A stretch of 51,525 bases of DNA from positions 1-51,525 of the forward strand of contig JAFARZ010000359.1 of the NCBI GenBank assembly GCA_019245115.1, read 5' to 3'. This document shows, in pieces, positions 24,318 to 32,265 of this stretch. Within the stretch, counting starts at the first letter, position 1, and each line of letters begins with the position of its first letter. The notes under the pieces were generated by a model that worked only from the letters and a program-made list of their open reading frames with translations, did no database searches and was not told where the DNA came from. Position numbers and translations under genes: made by a program. This stretch comes from Streptosporangiaceae bacterium (GTDB taxonomy: Bacteria; Actinomycetota; Actinomycetes; Streptosporangiales; Streptosporangiaceae).

Positions 24318-25927
24318 TCGGTATTGAGGTCGATGAGGAAGGGGCCGTCAGCCGCCAGCATCTGCTCGATGGCGGATTCGATCTGATCTGTCTTGTCGAC
24401 CCGGAGCCCGGGGACGCCATGCGCCGCGGCCAGCGCCGCGAAATCGATCTCCGGCTTGGACAGGTCGAACCCGCTGGGATAGCCGTGTCCCGGGATCCCG
24501 CGTTCCCGCCAGTACTGGTCGATGTTCTGGTCGAGCAAGCGGTAACGGTGGTTGTTGCAGACCACGAACTTGGCCGCCACACCCAGCCGGGCCGCGGTCC
24601 ACAGCGCCTGCTCGGTGTACATGATTCCGCCGTCGCCGGTAAAGCCCACCACTTCGGCCTCGGGCCTGGCGAGCTTGATACCGATCGCGCCGGGAATACC
24701 AACCCCCATCGACCCGCCCCGCGTGGCGTGATAGCTGCCCGGCACGCGGGCCGGAAGGAACCGGGTGACCGCTGGGGACGCGGTCAGCGCCTCGTCGAAC
24801 ACCACCAGGTCGGCCGGTGCCTGCTTGGCCAGTTCGGCTGTGAACAGCTCGATCAGCGTGCCGTCGGGGGGTTGCTGGTTGCGCTGGCTCCTGATCGAGT
24901 GAAGTTCGGCAGCCATCAGCCGGCCATGATCGGACAGCCGCTCCGCCAGTGCCGCCAGCGTCGGCTTGGGATTCGCGGCCAGCGGGATGTCCACCGGGAA
25001 GTTCTTGGCGATCTCATTGACGTCCAGGTCGATGTGGATCAGCCGTACGTCCTTCCGGAAGGGGCTGTCCAGCAGCGGGAACACCTCGGGGAACACGTAG
25101 GTGCCGACGATCAGCACCACGTCGGCGTCTTGCACACGGGCCTGGCTGGAGGCGCCGAACATGTGGCCGAGCTGCCCGCGGTAGAGCGGGTGAGTGGTAT
25201 CCATGTTCATCTCGGCCGAGTCCGCGCCCCAGACCGGTGCGCCGAGCAGTTCGGCCACGCGGGTGAGCTCGGCCTGAGCCCCGGTGTCGGATACCCCGTC
25301 GCCGATCAGGACGATCGGGTCCCGCGCCGCCTGGAGCGCGGAGGCCGCCCGGTCCAGGTCGGCGGCCGACGGCACCACGTCCTGGCTGGGAATGACGGTC
25401 GGCACCGCCGGCTCCGAGGTGTCGGCGTCGAGCACGTCCATCGGCAGTCCGACAAACACCGGTCCGCGTGGCACGGTCATGGCGACCTTCACCGCCCGCC
25501 GCAGTACCCGCAGGACCGATCCGGGATGCAGCACCCTGGTCGCCCACTTGGTTACCGGCTGCGCCATGGACACCAGATCGGCGGACATCTGCGCGTTCAT
25601 CGCGTCATACCGCACTCCGGCGTCTCCCGCGACGACCAGCAGCGGAGTATGCCCGCGCATCGCCTGGTAGAGCATGCCGATCCCGTTGCCGAGCCCGACG
25701 CCCGCGTGCAACTGGATGAGACCGGGGCGATTCAGCGCACGGGCATATCCGTCGGCGATGCCGATCGCGACACTTTCCTGCAGGGTAAGCACGTACTCGA
25801 TGTCCTCGCGTTGCTCCAGGACATCGAGGAAGCCTTGTTCAACGGTTCCCGGGTTGCCAAACATCTTCGTGAAGCCATCCGCCGCGAATTGCTCGAAGAT
25901 GGCTGTCTTCGCTGGCCTGGCCATCAT
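24314..25927 (-). CDS. thiamine-diphosphate-dependent lyase/decarboxylase (acetolactate synthase-like)
   Basis: 537 residues with the three-domain ThDP-enzyme layout. The N-terminal PYR domain carries the activating Glu in VLTLQESVAIGIADGYARA. The central domain has no recognisable FAD-retaining features I could assign. The C-terminal PP domain shows the ThDP-binding motif GFTGDGGIMYTEQALW ... VVCNNHRY. It is nearer to benzoylformate-decarboxylase-like and acetolactate-synthase-like lyases than to E1 enzymes. ATG 25927 is chosen because a GAGGAG site precedes it; the longer frame starts inside the upstream gene. It lies 13 bp downstream of the PfpI gene and overlaps the next gene by 4 bp. Expected chemistry is decarboxylation or C-C ligation of a 2-oxoacid, not established here. 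Confidence 0.87.
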   Translation of the reverse strand: MMARPAKTAIFEQFAADGFTKMFGNPGTVEQGFLDVLEQREDIEYVLTLQESVAIGIADGYARALNRPGLIQLHAGVGLGNGIGMLYQAMRGHTPLLVVAGDAGVRYDAMNAQMSADLVSMAQPVTKWATRVLHPGSVLRVLRRAVKVAMTVPRGPVFVGLPMDVLDADTSEPAVPTVIPSQDVVPSAADLDRAASALQAARDPIVLIGDGVSDTGAQAELTRVAELLGAPVWGADSAEMNMDTTHPLYRGQLGHMFGASSQARVQDADVVLIVGTYVFPEVFPLLDSPFRKDVRLIHIDLDVNEIAKNFPVDIPLAANPKPTLAALAERLSDHGRLMAAELHSIRSQRNQQPPDGTLIELFTAELAKQAPADLVVFDEALTASPAVTRFLPARVPGSYHATRGGSMGVGIPGAIGIKLARPEAEVVGFTGDGGIMYTEQALWTAARLGVAAKFVVCNNHRYRLLDQNIDQYWRERGIPGHGYPSGFDLSKPEIDFAALAAAHGVPGLRVDKTDQIESAIEQMLAADGPFLIDLNTE

Positions 25928-25940
25928 GGTTATCTCTCCT

Positions 25941-26765
25941 CTACCAGCCATACCTGCGCAGGCCGGATTCGAGCACCTCTACCAGCTTCTCGCCGCCCAG
26001 GAACGAGTCGGGCGTGGACCTGGCGGTGATGAACGGATAGTCCACGATGACCGAAGTTTCGCGGCCGACATTGCCGTGGTAACGCCCATCTGGCGCGGTG
26101 GCGTCACGCAGGATGTACTCCAGCGGATACGGAGGCGGCCCCATGTTGAAGTCGACGCCCACGAATCCGGTGCCGTCCTTGTAGTCGTATTCCTTGCAGT
26201 GCCCGGTGACGTGCTTGCCCTTGATGATGCTGGTACGGTCCTCCCAATCGCGGGCGAAGGCGAGGCAGGTAACGCCATAGCACAAGGCCAGAATCGGCTT
26301 GTCGGCACGCAGGAAGGCCAGGATCAGTTCATGCAGGCGCCCTTCATTCGCCATGTCGACGATGGGACCACTGCCGCCGACCAGCGTAATCGCGTCGTAC
26401 CCCGCGATATCGGTGTCCAGCTTCCCCAGTTCGCGGTAGTAGGCCTCGATCTGGCGGACGTAATCGTGCGCGCTGAAGTAGGGCCGCTCAGGTATCCAGT
26501 CGCTGAGGCTGACCGGGTTGTCGAGCCGACTGGACTCGTCGAGTTCCCGCGCCGCGACCGCCACCTCGGGGGTTGTCACGGACCGGCCCAGCGGTGGGTC
26601 GACATAGCCGGGATCCAGGCTGGGGGGCAGGGCGGGCGCCCGCTTGCCGGTGCGAGTGGCGAAGATCGACTCGTAGCCGCGCTTGTCAAAAGCGGTCAGC
26701 GGCCCGAGTAGCTCCTCACCCCAGTATCCGTATTCGGAGAGGACGATAAGCATCCGCCTAGGCAT
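25941..26765 (-). CDS. DJ-1/PfpI-family class I glutamine-amidotransferase-like protein
   Basis: 274 residues, longer than a minimal DJ-1 protein (about 190) because of an insertion around residues 45-105. Core elements are MLIVLSEYGYWGEELLGPL at the N-terminus, ITLVGGSGPIVDM, and a nucleophile elbow ILALCYGVTCLAFA with Cys in place. Family members include proteases, glyoxalases and chaperone-like hydratases; the reaction here is unknown. AGGAGAT precedes ATG 26765 at ideal spacing. It lies 56 bp downstream of the LLM gene and 13 bp upstream of the ThDP gene. Confidence 0.85.
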   Translation of the reverse strand: MPRRMLIVLSEYGYWGEELLGPLTAFDKRGYESIFATRTGKRAPALPPSLDPGYVDPPLGRSVTTPEVAVAARELDESSRLDNPVSLSDWIPERPYFSAHDYVRQIEAYYRELGKLDTDIAGYDAITLVGGSGPIVDMANEGRLHELILAFLRADKPILALCYGVTCLAFARDWEDRTSIIKGKHVTGHCKEYDYKDGTGFVGVDFNMGPPPYPLEYILRDATAPDGRYHGNVGRETSVIVDYPFITARSTPDSFLGGEKLVEVLESGLRRYGW

Positions 26766-26821
26766 TGATATCTCCTGTCGAGATTAATGGGTCTTGATTG
26801 TCGATTTTGGCTTGCAGGCAC

Positions 26822-27694
26822 TTATTGATATCTATCGATCAGGACTGCCCACTCGTCCAGCATCCTCAGGGTGGTGTCACGCGTGGTCGGGTGATGGGTG
26901 TAGAACATGGCGCGATCCGGCTCCAGCTCCCGCACGACATCGATCTCGGCCTTGTCTTCGTCGGTCGGAAAGAAGATGTTCAGCCGCGGCCTGGGCTTAC
27001 CCCGTTCTTCCATCATTCCGCACAGCCGTTTATAGGCGGGCGCCACCTGCGAAGGCTTCCACATACTCGGCGCGAACCAGCCGTCGCAGTAATCGGCGAT
27101 GCGCTTGAGCACCGATTCGGCCCAGCCGCCCATGAGTATCGGTGGGTGCGGCTTTTGCAGTGGCTTCGGCCGGGAATACAGCGGATCGAAGTTAACGTAT
27201 TTTCCATGGTACTCGGCTATGTCCTGGGTCCAGATCGCCGTCATCGCCTGGACCTTTTCACGCATCGCGCCGAACCGGCTCTTGCGGTCGATGCCGTGAT
27301 TGGGTGCCTCGGCCGAATTCCAGCCGGCACCTATCCCGAGAACCAACCGGCCACCGGAGACCACATCGAGAGTGGCTATCTCCTTGGCCATTATTATCGG
27401 GTCGTGCATGGCGACCAGCGCCACGCCGGTTCCGAGCCGCAGACGCTCGGTTCGCATCGCCATCGCCGTCAGGGTGACGATGAGATCCGGCATCGAGTAA
27501 TAGTAGTTCGGCAAGGAGTCGCTGTCATCGAATGGATATTCGTCGCTGTTAACCGGAACATGGGTGTGCTCGGCGATGAACAGTGACTCGAATCCGCGCT
27601 CCTCCGCTGCCTGGGCGAATTCGATCGGATCGATCGCTTTCTCGCCCGGGATCATAGTTTCGTCAGCTATGAACGTTTCGATTCCGAATTGCAT
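26822..27694 (-). CDS. LLM-class flavin-dependent oxidoreductase (probably F420-type)
   Basis: 290 residues with a luciferase-like TIM barrel: MQFGIETFIADETMIPG, ESLFIAEHTHVP, LTAMAMRTERLRLGTGVALV, and GGRLVLGIGAGWNSAE. These match the LLM class F420-dependent subgroup; F420 is plausible in actinobacteria but FMN use is possible. It would carry out a hydride transfer or monooxygenation on a small substrate. It sits 51 bp after the EthD gene, with short gaps on both sides, inside the single-direction operon. Confidence 0.88.
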   Translation of the reverse strand: MQFGIETFIADETMIPGEKAIDPIEFAQAAEERGFESLFIAEHTHVPVNSDEYPFDDSDSLPNYYYSMPDLIVTLTAMAMRTERLRLGTGVALVAMHDPIIMAKEIATLDVVSGGRLVLGIGAGWNSAEAPNHGIDRKSRFGAMREKVQAMTAIWTQDIAEYHGKYVNFDPLYSRPKPLQKPHPPILMGGWAESVLKRIADYCDGWFAPSMWKPSQVAPAYKRLCGMMEERGKPRPRLNIFFPTDEDKAEIDVVRELEPDRAMFYTHHPTTRDTTLRMLDEWAVLIDRYQ

Positions 27695-27745
27695 GGTGCC
27701 GTTACCTTTGCTCGCTCGCTGTCTTGTGTCGCTGCTCTCGTCTCG

Positions 27746-28441
27746 CTAGCGCGGCTGCGGCCCGATGATCCAGTGTTCGGCGACCGTGAGGGAAAAGACG
27801 TACGCCGGATCGACGAGCGCGGCGCGCGTGGCGGTCACCTGATCGCGCCAGTGCGGCGAACTGAGCGCTTCGCGGAGTGCGGCTTCGTCGTCGAACCACA
27901 GTTGCTCGACGCTGTCGAAGGCTGCCTCGCCGAAGACGTAGAAACCATCCCGGGTGTGTCCGTGCACATACCGGCGCAGCCCGGGCAGCTTGGCGACGTC
28001 GGGCGCGTAGTCGTCGAGGGTGCGCTGCCGGTATTCCGCCAGCTTCAGCCCCGGGTGCCGCTTGAGGAGGAATACAACCTTCGGGCCGAGGCCGCTCTCC
28101 GGCCCGGAGACGATCTCGTGGGCCGTGGTGTCCAGCACGATCGTCAGCCAGAAGGCGGCCCAGTTCGGCTCGTCCCGCCTGGCGCCCTCGAGAAACTCGG
28201 GGGTCTGCAACGACGCCAGCTGTTCCTCGTCGTTGGCGAGCCAGATCTCGGCGATGCCCTCATGCGGCAATCGCGGGATACCCATATCGAACTCGGAGGG
28301 AATGCGGGTATCCACGAGGTATTTGCGGATCTGCGGAATTTTGCTGGCATACTGAACCGCGTGCGTGCGGACCCAATAATCCTGGAACTGCTCAGCGGTC
28401 ATGCCCGGCTTCGGGGCTGCGAGAATGATCTGATGAATCAT
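27746..28441 (-). CDS. tandem EthD-domain protein
   Basis: 231 residues contain two dimeric alpha-beta-barrel EthD modules in one chain: the first at about 1-110 (APKPGMTAEQFQDYWVRTHA), the second at about 115-225 (RHPGLKLAEYRQRTLDDYAP). Single EthD proteins are about 100 residues and dimerise, so this is a covalently joined dimer. EthD-type proteins are usually isomerase, decarboxylase or assisting proteins in degradative or polyketide pathways. ATG 28441 has GGAGG 6 bases upstream and overlaps the GMC stop as ATGA. The longer frame to 28621 is antisense-like in the GMC gene and is rejected. Confidence 0.83.
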   Translation of the reverse strand: MIHQIILAAPKPGMTAEQFQDYWVRTHAVQYASKIPQIRKYLVDTRIPSEFDMGIPRLPHEGIAEIWLANDEEQLASLQTPEFLEGARRDEPNWAAFWLTIVLDTTAHEIVSGPESGLGPKVVFLLKRHPGLKLAEYRQRTLDDYAPDVAKLPGLRRYVHGHTRDGFYVFGEAAFDSVEQLWFDDEAALREALSSPHWRDQVTATRAALVDPAYVFSLTVAEHWIIGPQPR

Positions 28442-30030
28442 TGATAAACCTCCGTTCGTAGGAATTCCGCGGCACGTTCCGCGATCATGACAACGGTCGT
28501 GTGCGGATTCGCGGAGACGATCGACGGCATGACCGATGCGTCCGCTACACGCAGGCCCCGCACGCCGTGGACCCGAAGCTGTGGGTCCACCACCGCCATC
28601 GAGTCGACCCCCATCCGGCACGAGCCGACGAAGTGGTAATACGAGCCGGTGTTCGCCCGCACCCAGTCGGTCAGTTCTTGGCGCGTGGCTGTTTCCGGCC
28701 CGGGCACCACCTCGGTGAGGCCGAGTCGTTCGGCGAACGGCTTGGTCTGATAGATGTCGCGGGTGATCGTCACCATCTGGACCATGCGATCCAGGTCGGT
28801 CTGTTCGGCAAAGTAATTGGCGCTGATCTTGGGATAGGAGACCGGGTCGGCGTCGGCGAGCCGGACCGTACCGCGCGAGTAGGGGCGGACCAGGCCTGGA
28901 AGCGCCAGGATCAGGTGCGGATCCACCAGGTCGCCCGCGCGGCTCACCGGCTGGCCGGTGCGCACCCGCTCGATCACCTGACTGAAGAACTGGTCGCCGA
29001 ACGGCGCCCGGTGCACGAGGCAGATCTCCAGGTCGGGCACCGGAAGCCCGGCCTGCGAAGTACAGAACAACGCGACCTCGGTGACGTTGCCACGCGGATC
29101 GTCACCCGGCTCGCGTAGGTAGCCAACCGGTCCGATCACCAGGGGATGGTCGTGGAAGTTCTGTCCCACACCAGGCAGATCTCGCTGTACCGGCAGGTCA
29201 TGCTCGGCGAGATGGTCCGTCGGACCGATGCCGGAGAGCATGAGGAGCTTGGGGGACTGGATCGCCCCCGCGCTCACCACGACTTCCCGTTCGGCATAGG
29301 CGTGAGACGGCGCCCCGCCGTCGATGTACTCCACACCCGTGCAGCGGTCGCCCTCGATGAGCAGGCGCGAGGCGAGCACGTTCGTCCGGGTAGTCAGATT
29401 GGGCCTGCTCAGCGCGGGATCGAGGTAGGCCGGCCGGGCTCCCCAGCGCCTTCCGCTGTCGATGTTGACATGGTGCCAGCCAGCGCCGTATGACTCCGCG
29501 TTGAAGTCGGCGACCGGCGGATAGCCGAGTTCCTCGCAGCCTTCCAGGAAGGCATGCGAGACGAAGCTGCCGGTGTCCCGGGCGTTGACGACCGTGATCG
29601 GTCCATTCCGTCCCGCGCTTGGGTTGGTGTCGTCCCGCTGACTCTCGAGACGAGCGAAATACGGCAGGACGTCGGCATGCGACCAGCCGGCGCAGCCCTG
29701 GTAGGCCCATGCGTCGTAGTCGGCGGGCCGCCCGCGGGTGTGAATCATGTGGTAGATGTTCGACGTGCCGCCCAGCCCGCGGCCGGCCGCCGAATAGACG
29801 CCGGAGTCGTTCAGGCCCGGTTGCGGCTCGCTCAGGTAGGCCCAGTCGAACTCGCCCAGCAGCACCTCGTTCCAGCGCCACGGCGTGGTCACCGCATCAT
29901 TGATCTCGCGCTGGCCTGCCTCGAGGACCAGCACCCGGACATCCGGAGAGTCGGTCAGCCTGCTGGCGATGACCGACCCGGCCGTGCCGCCGCCGACGAT
30001 GATGTAGTCATAGCTCTCAGTCATGATCAC
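28438..30030 (-). CDS. GMC-family FAD oxidoreductase (downstream copy)
   Basis: 530 residues with the GMC layout. FAD binding is seen in YDYIIVGGGTAGSVIASRL and the second GMC signature in GRGLGGTSNIYHMIHTRG; VVSAGAIQSPKLLMLSGIGP is the PROSITE-like GMC motif. The catalytic pair is visible in the YYHFVGSCRMG and SANPHTTVVMIAERAA region (His plus Asn/His). Such enzymes oxidise alcohols or aldehydes, with choline, glucose and alkanol as known substrates; this one is unassigned. GTG 30030 overlaps the upstream GMC stop; ATG 30024 is an alternative start. It is about 30-40 percent similar by eye to the next GMC protein. Confidence 0.9.
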   Translation of the reverse strand: MIMTESYDYIIVGGGTAGSVIASRLTDSPDVRVLVLEAGQREINDAVTTPWRWNEVLLGEFDWAYLSEPQPGLNDSGVYSAAGRGLGGTSNIYHMIHTRGRPADYDAWAYQGCAGWSHADVLPYFARLESQRDDTNPSAGRNGPITVVNARDTGSFVSHAFLEGCEELGYPPVADFNAESYGAGWHHVNIDSGRRWGARPAYLDPALSRPNLTTRTNVLASRLLIEGDRCTGVEYIDGGAPSHAYAEREVVVSAGAIQSPKLLMLSGIGPTDHLAEHDLPVQRDLPGVGQNFHDHPLVIGPVGYLREPGDDPRGNVTEVALFCTSQAGLPVPDLEICLVHRAPFGDQFFSQVIERVRTGQPVSRAGDLVDPHLILALPGLVRPYSRGTVRLADADPVSYPKISANYFAEQTDLDRMVQMVTITRDIYQTKPFAERLGLTEVVPGPETATRQELTDWVRANTGSYYHFVGSCRMGVDSMAVVDPQLRVHGVRGLRVADASVMPSIVSANPHTTVVMIAERAAEFLRTEVYQ

Positions 30031-31565
30031 CGCTCTCCTCCGGCCGCGATCAGGCCCTCTCCGCTGGCTGTGATCAGATCCGCGGCCCGTTCGGCGATCA
30101 TGATCGTTGGCGCGTTGGTGTTCCCTGATGTGATGGCCGGCATGATCGACGCGTCCACAACACGCAGCCCGGTCACCCCGTGCACGCGCAGTTCCGCGTC
30201 GACGACAGCGGCGTCACCAGAGCCCATCGCGCAGGTGCCGACGGGATGCCACACGGTCGTAGCCGATCGCCGCACGTAGGACACCAGGTCGGTGTCCGGG
30301 CCTGGCGCCAGCTCCCGGTCCCGGATGCCGGTGAATGCCGGCGTCGCGGCCAGCTCCCTGGCCAGCGAGATGCCTCGCACCAGCACCCGCACGTCGGCTT
30401 CCTGCTCCAGATAGCGCGGATTGACCAGCGGAAGCTCGGCCGGGTGGGCTGACCGCAACAGCAGTTCGCCGCGGCTGCGCGGATGCAACAGGACGGGGGC
30501 GAAGGTGAATCCGGGACCTTCGGTCCGGTACTCGTCGTCGATGAACTGCACCGGACCGAAGAAGAACTGCAGCTCCGGTACATCGTGCGAAATCTCGGTG
30601 AAGAGACCGCCCTCGGCGATCAGCTCTGGTGGTGCCAGGTCGACCTGGCTGGCATAACCCACGCCCACCAGCAGATGGTCATGCAGGTTCTGGCCGACCC
30701 CGGGAAGGATCACCCGAGGGTCGATGCCGTGCTCGGCCAGGTGGGCGGGCGGGCCTATCCCCGACCGCATCAGCACCGCCGGAGACGAGAGGGTCCCGCA
30801 CGAGACGATGACCTCCCTGCTGGCTCGCACGAGGTCACCGCCAGGCGCGAGCCGCACGCCGACCGCCTTGGTCCCGGCCAGCTCGACACGGTCGATCAGC
30901 GTGCCGGTGACCACCGTCAGCCGCCGGTCGGTGAGTACCGGCTCGAGGTACGCGGTCGCGGTGCTCGATCGCCGTTCGCCGCCCTCTCTGGTCGATTGAT
31001 AGACGAACGCACCGCCCGCCTGACGGTCACCGTTGTAGTCCCAGTCTCCGTCGGCGTAGCCGAGCTTGGTCGCGGCGGACAGGAACGCCTTGGTGGCCTG
31101 AGAAGGCTCGCGGTACCTGGCGACGTGCAGCGGCCCGGTACCGCCCCGCAAGCTGGACGGGCCGCCCTCATACCGCTCTGCCGCCTTGAAGTACGGCAGG
31201 AGGTCCGCATAACCCCAGCGCGGATTTCCGAGCGACCGCCAGTGGTCGAAGTCGCCCGGGTTACCACGGACATACATGAGCGCGTTGATCGATCCCGAGC
31301 CGCCGACGACTCTGCCCTGAGGGATGTCGACTTCCCGTCCGCCCAGGCCTGGCTGCGGAACCGTACGGTGCAACCAGGCCACTTCCGGGTTACCCCACAG
31401 CGACGTCACTGCGGGGATGTCCGCGCGGATGACCTCGTCCCGGTCGGCGGGCCCGCCCACCTCGAGGAGGGCGACCGTGGCATCGGTCCGCTCCAGGAGG
31501 CGGCGGGCCAGCACGCATCCGGCGGTGCCCGCACCGGCAATGACGTAGTCGAAGCTCACATTCAT
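30027..31565 (-). CDS. GMC-family FAD oxidoreductase (upstream copy)
   Basis: 512 residues similar to choline-dehydrogenase-type GMC enzymes: FDYVIAGAGTAGCVLARRLL, the RVVGGSGSINALMYVRG signature, VSCGTLSSPAVLMRSGIGPP, and a C-terminal WHPVGTCAMG with SGNTNAPTIMIAERAADL. The usual His/His or His/Asn pair at the active site has the His in WHPVG and an Asn in the GNTNAP segment. ATG 31565 overlaps the first Nif11-like gene stop as ATGA. Presence of two different GMC enzymes suggests two successive or alternative oxidations of one substrate class. Confidence 0.9.
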   Translation of the reverse strand: MNVSFDYVIAGAGTAGCVLARRLLERTDATVALLEVGGPADRDEVIRADIPAVTSLWGNPEVAWLHRTVPQPGLGGREVDIPQGRVVGGSGSINALMYVRGNPGDFDHWRSLGNPRWGYADLLPYFKAAERYEGGPSSLRGGTGPLHVARYREPSQATKAFLSAATKLGYADGDWDYNGDRQAGGAFVYQSTREGGERRSSTATAYLEPVLTDRRLTVVTGTLIDRVELAGTKAVGVRLAPGGDLVRASREVIVSCGTLSSPAVLMRSGIGPPAHLAEHGIDPRVILPGVGQNLHDHLLVGVGYASQVDLAPPELIAEGGLFTEISHDVPELQFFFGPVQFIDDEYRTEGPGFTFAPVLLHPRSRGELLLRSAHPAELPLVNPRYLEQEADVRVLVRGISLARELAATPAFTGIRDRELAPGPDTDLVSYVRRSATTVWHPVGTCAMGSGDAAVVDAELRVHGVTGLRVVDASIMPAITSGNTNAPTIMIAERAADLITASGEGLIAAGGER

Positions 31566-31924
31566 CCCGGCCTACCCTGGGCGGCGCTGCCCTGGTCGGC
31601 GCTGCCCCGGTCGGCGGTGCGCAGCTGATCGAGCTCGGCCGGTGTGAAACTGCCAAGCAGGTCCTCGGCGACAAATTCCAGATAGTAGCGGCCCCACATG
31701 AGGTGCCACAGCGGAAAATGCTCGTTGAATTCTTCTCCGCGTTTCTTGGCGAGCTCGATCTCCAGAGGCCAGATCAGCCCGTCGTATTCGGCCGCCGAGA
31801 ACTCGTATCCTAGCTTCGCGGCGGCTTCGATGACCTCGTCTTTGGCCTTGGTGTTGAGTTCTTCCAGAATGTCCCGGCGATTGGCGAGTACGCCTAGGAA
31901 GTCGAGCAGGTTCGCGGCGCTCAT
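31562..31924 (-). CDS. Nif11-like small protein A
   Basis: 120 residues. The N-terminal ~55 residues resemble the Nif11-type leader domain (PF07862 type): SAANLLDFLGVLANRRDI, then DEVIEAAAKLGYEFSAAEYD. Unlike a RiPP precursor, it has no Gly-Gly cleavage site or variable Cys/Ser/Thr core; instead it carries FPLWHLMWGRYYLEFVAEDL and then a Gly/Asp/Ala/Gln tail (from the repeated RGSADQGSAAQGRPG). The adjoining gene encodes a paralogue with the same C-terminal motif. It overlaps that gene and the downstream GMC gene, each by four bases. It could be a scaffold, a small enzyme subunit, or a peptide substrate; function is unknown. Confidence 0.65.
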   Translation of the reverse strand: MSAANLLDFLGVLANRRDILEELNTKAKDEVIEAAAKLGYEFSAAEYDGLIWPLEIELAKKRGEEFNEHFPLWHLMWGRYYLEFVAEDLLGSFTPAELDQLRTADRGSADQGSAAQGRPG

Positions 31925-32256
31925 CGCTCCTCCTCGGCAGCGCCGGCGGTCACACTTTCCAGCTCGGAATCGGTGTGCCGCCGCACCACGTCTTCGACGA
32001 AGTAGTCAAGGTGCGTCTTTCCCCACATCGACCGCCACAAGGAACTGCTTTCGTTCATCGGTTCGCCGTCCTTGTGCATGATCACATTCGCTTCCAGCGG
32101 CCCCATCGCATCGCTGATATCGCCGACGGTAAAGTCGAATCCGTCGTTCCGCGCATGGAAGACGAGCTGCGCGACGTTGCGACGCCGGTAGCGCGCCAGC
32201 ATGTCCTCGCTGTCGCGCAGCGCACGCAGGAAATCGATGAAGTTCCGCGCCGACAT
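31921..32256 (-). CDS. Nif11-like small protein B (paralogue of A)
   Basis: 111 residues. The N-terminal half follows the same Nif11-like pattern (SARNFIDFLRALRDSEDM and ARNDGFDFTVGDISDAMGPL). The C-terminal part has SSLWRSMWGKTHLDYFVEDV, aligning with protein A as LW-x2-MWG-x4-[LF]-x2-[LVF]-x2-ED. Both proteins have PLE just after the Nif11-like portion. The pair is coupled by ATGA and sits 9 bp from the preceding hydrolase stop, consistent with equal production of two interacting small proteins. Confidence 0.65.
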   Translation of the reverse strand: MSARNFIDFLRALRDSEDMLARYRRRNVAQLVFHARNDGFDFTVGDISDAMGPLEANVIMHKDGEPMNESSSLWRSMWGKTHLDYFVEDVVRRHTDSELESVTAGAAEEER

Positions 32257-32265
32257 GACCGCCGC

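Noticed and set aside
28438..31565. Mycofactocin cluster (GMC similarity)
   Set aside because: No MftA, MftB, MftC, MftF or glycosyltransferase is present; GMC enzymes alone do not support it.
31562..32256. Classical RiPP biosynthetic cluster
   Set aside because: No LanM, YcaO, radical SAM, leader peptidase or dedicated ABC exporter nearby, and the small proteins lack a Gly-Gly site and variable core.
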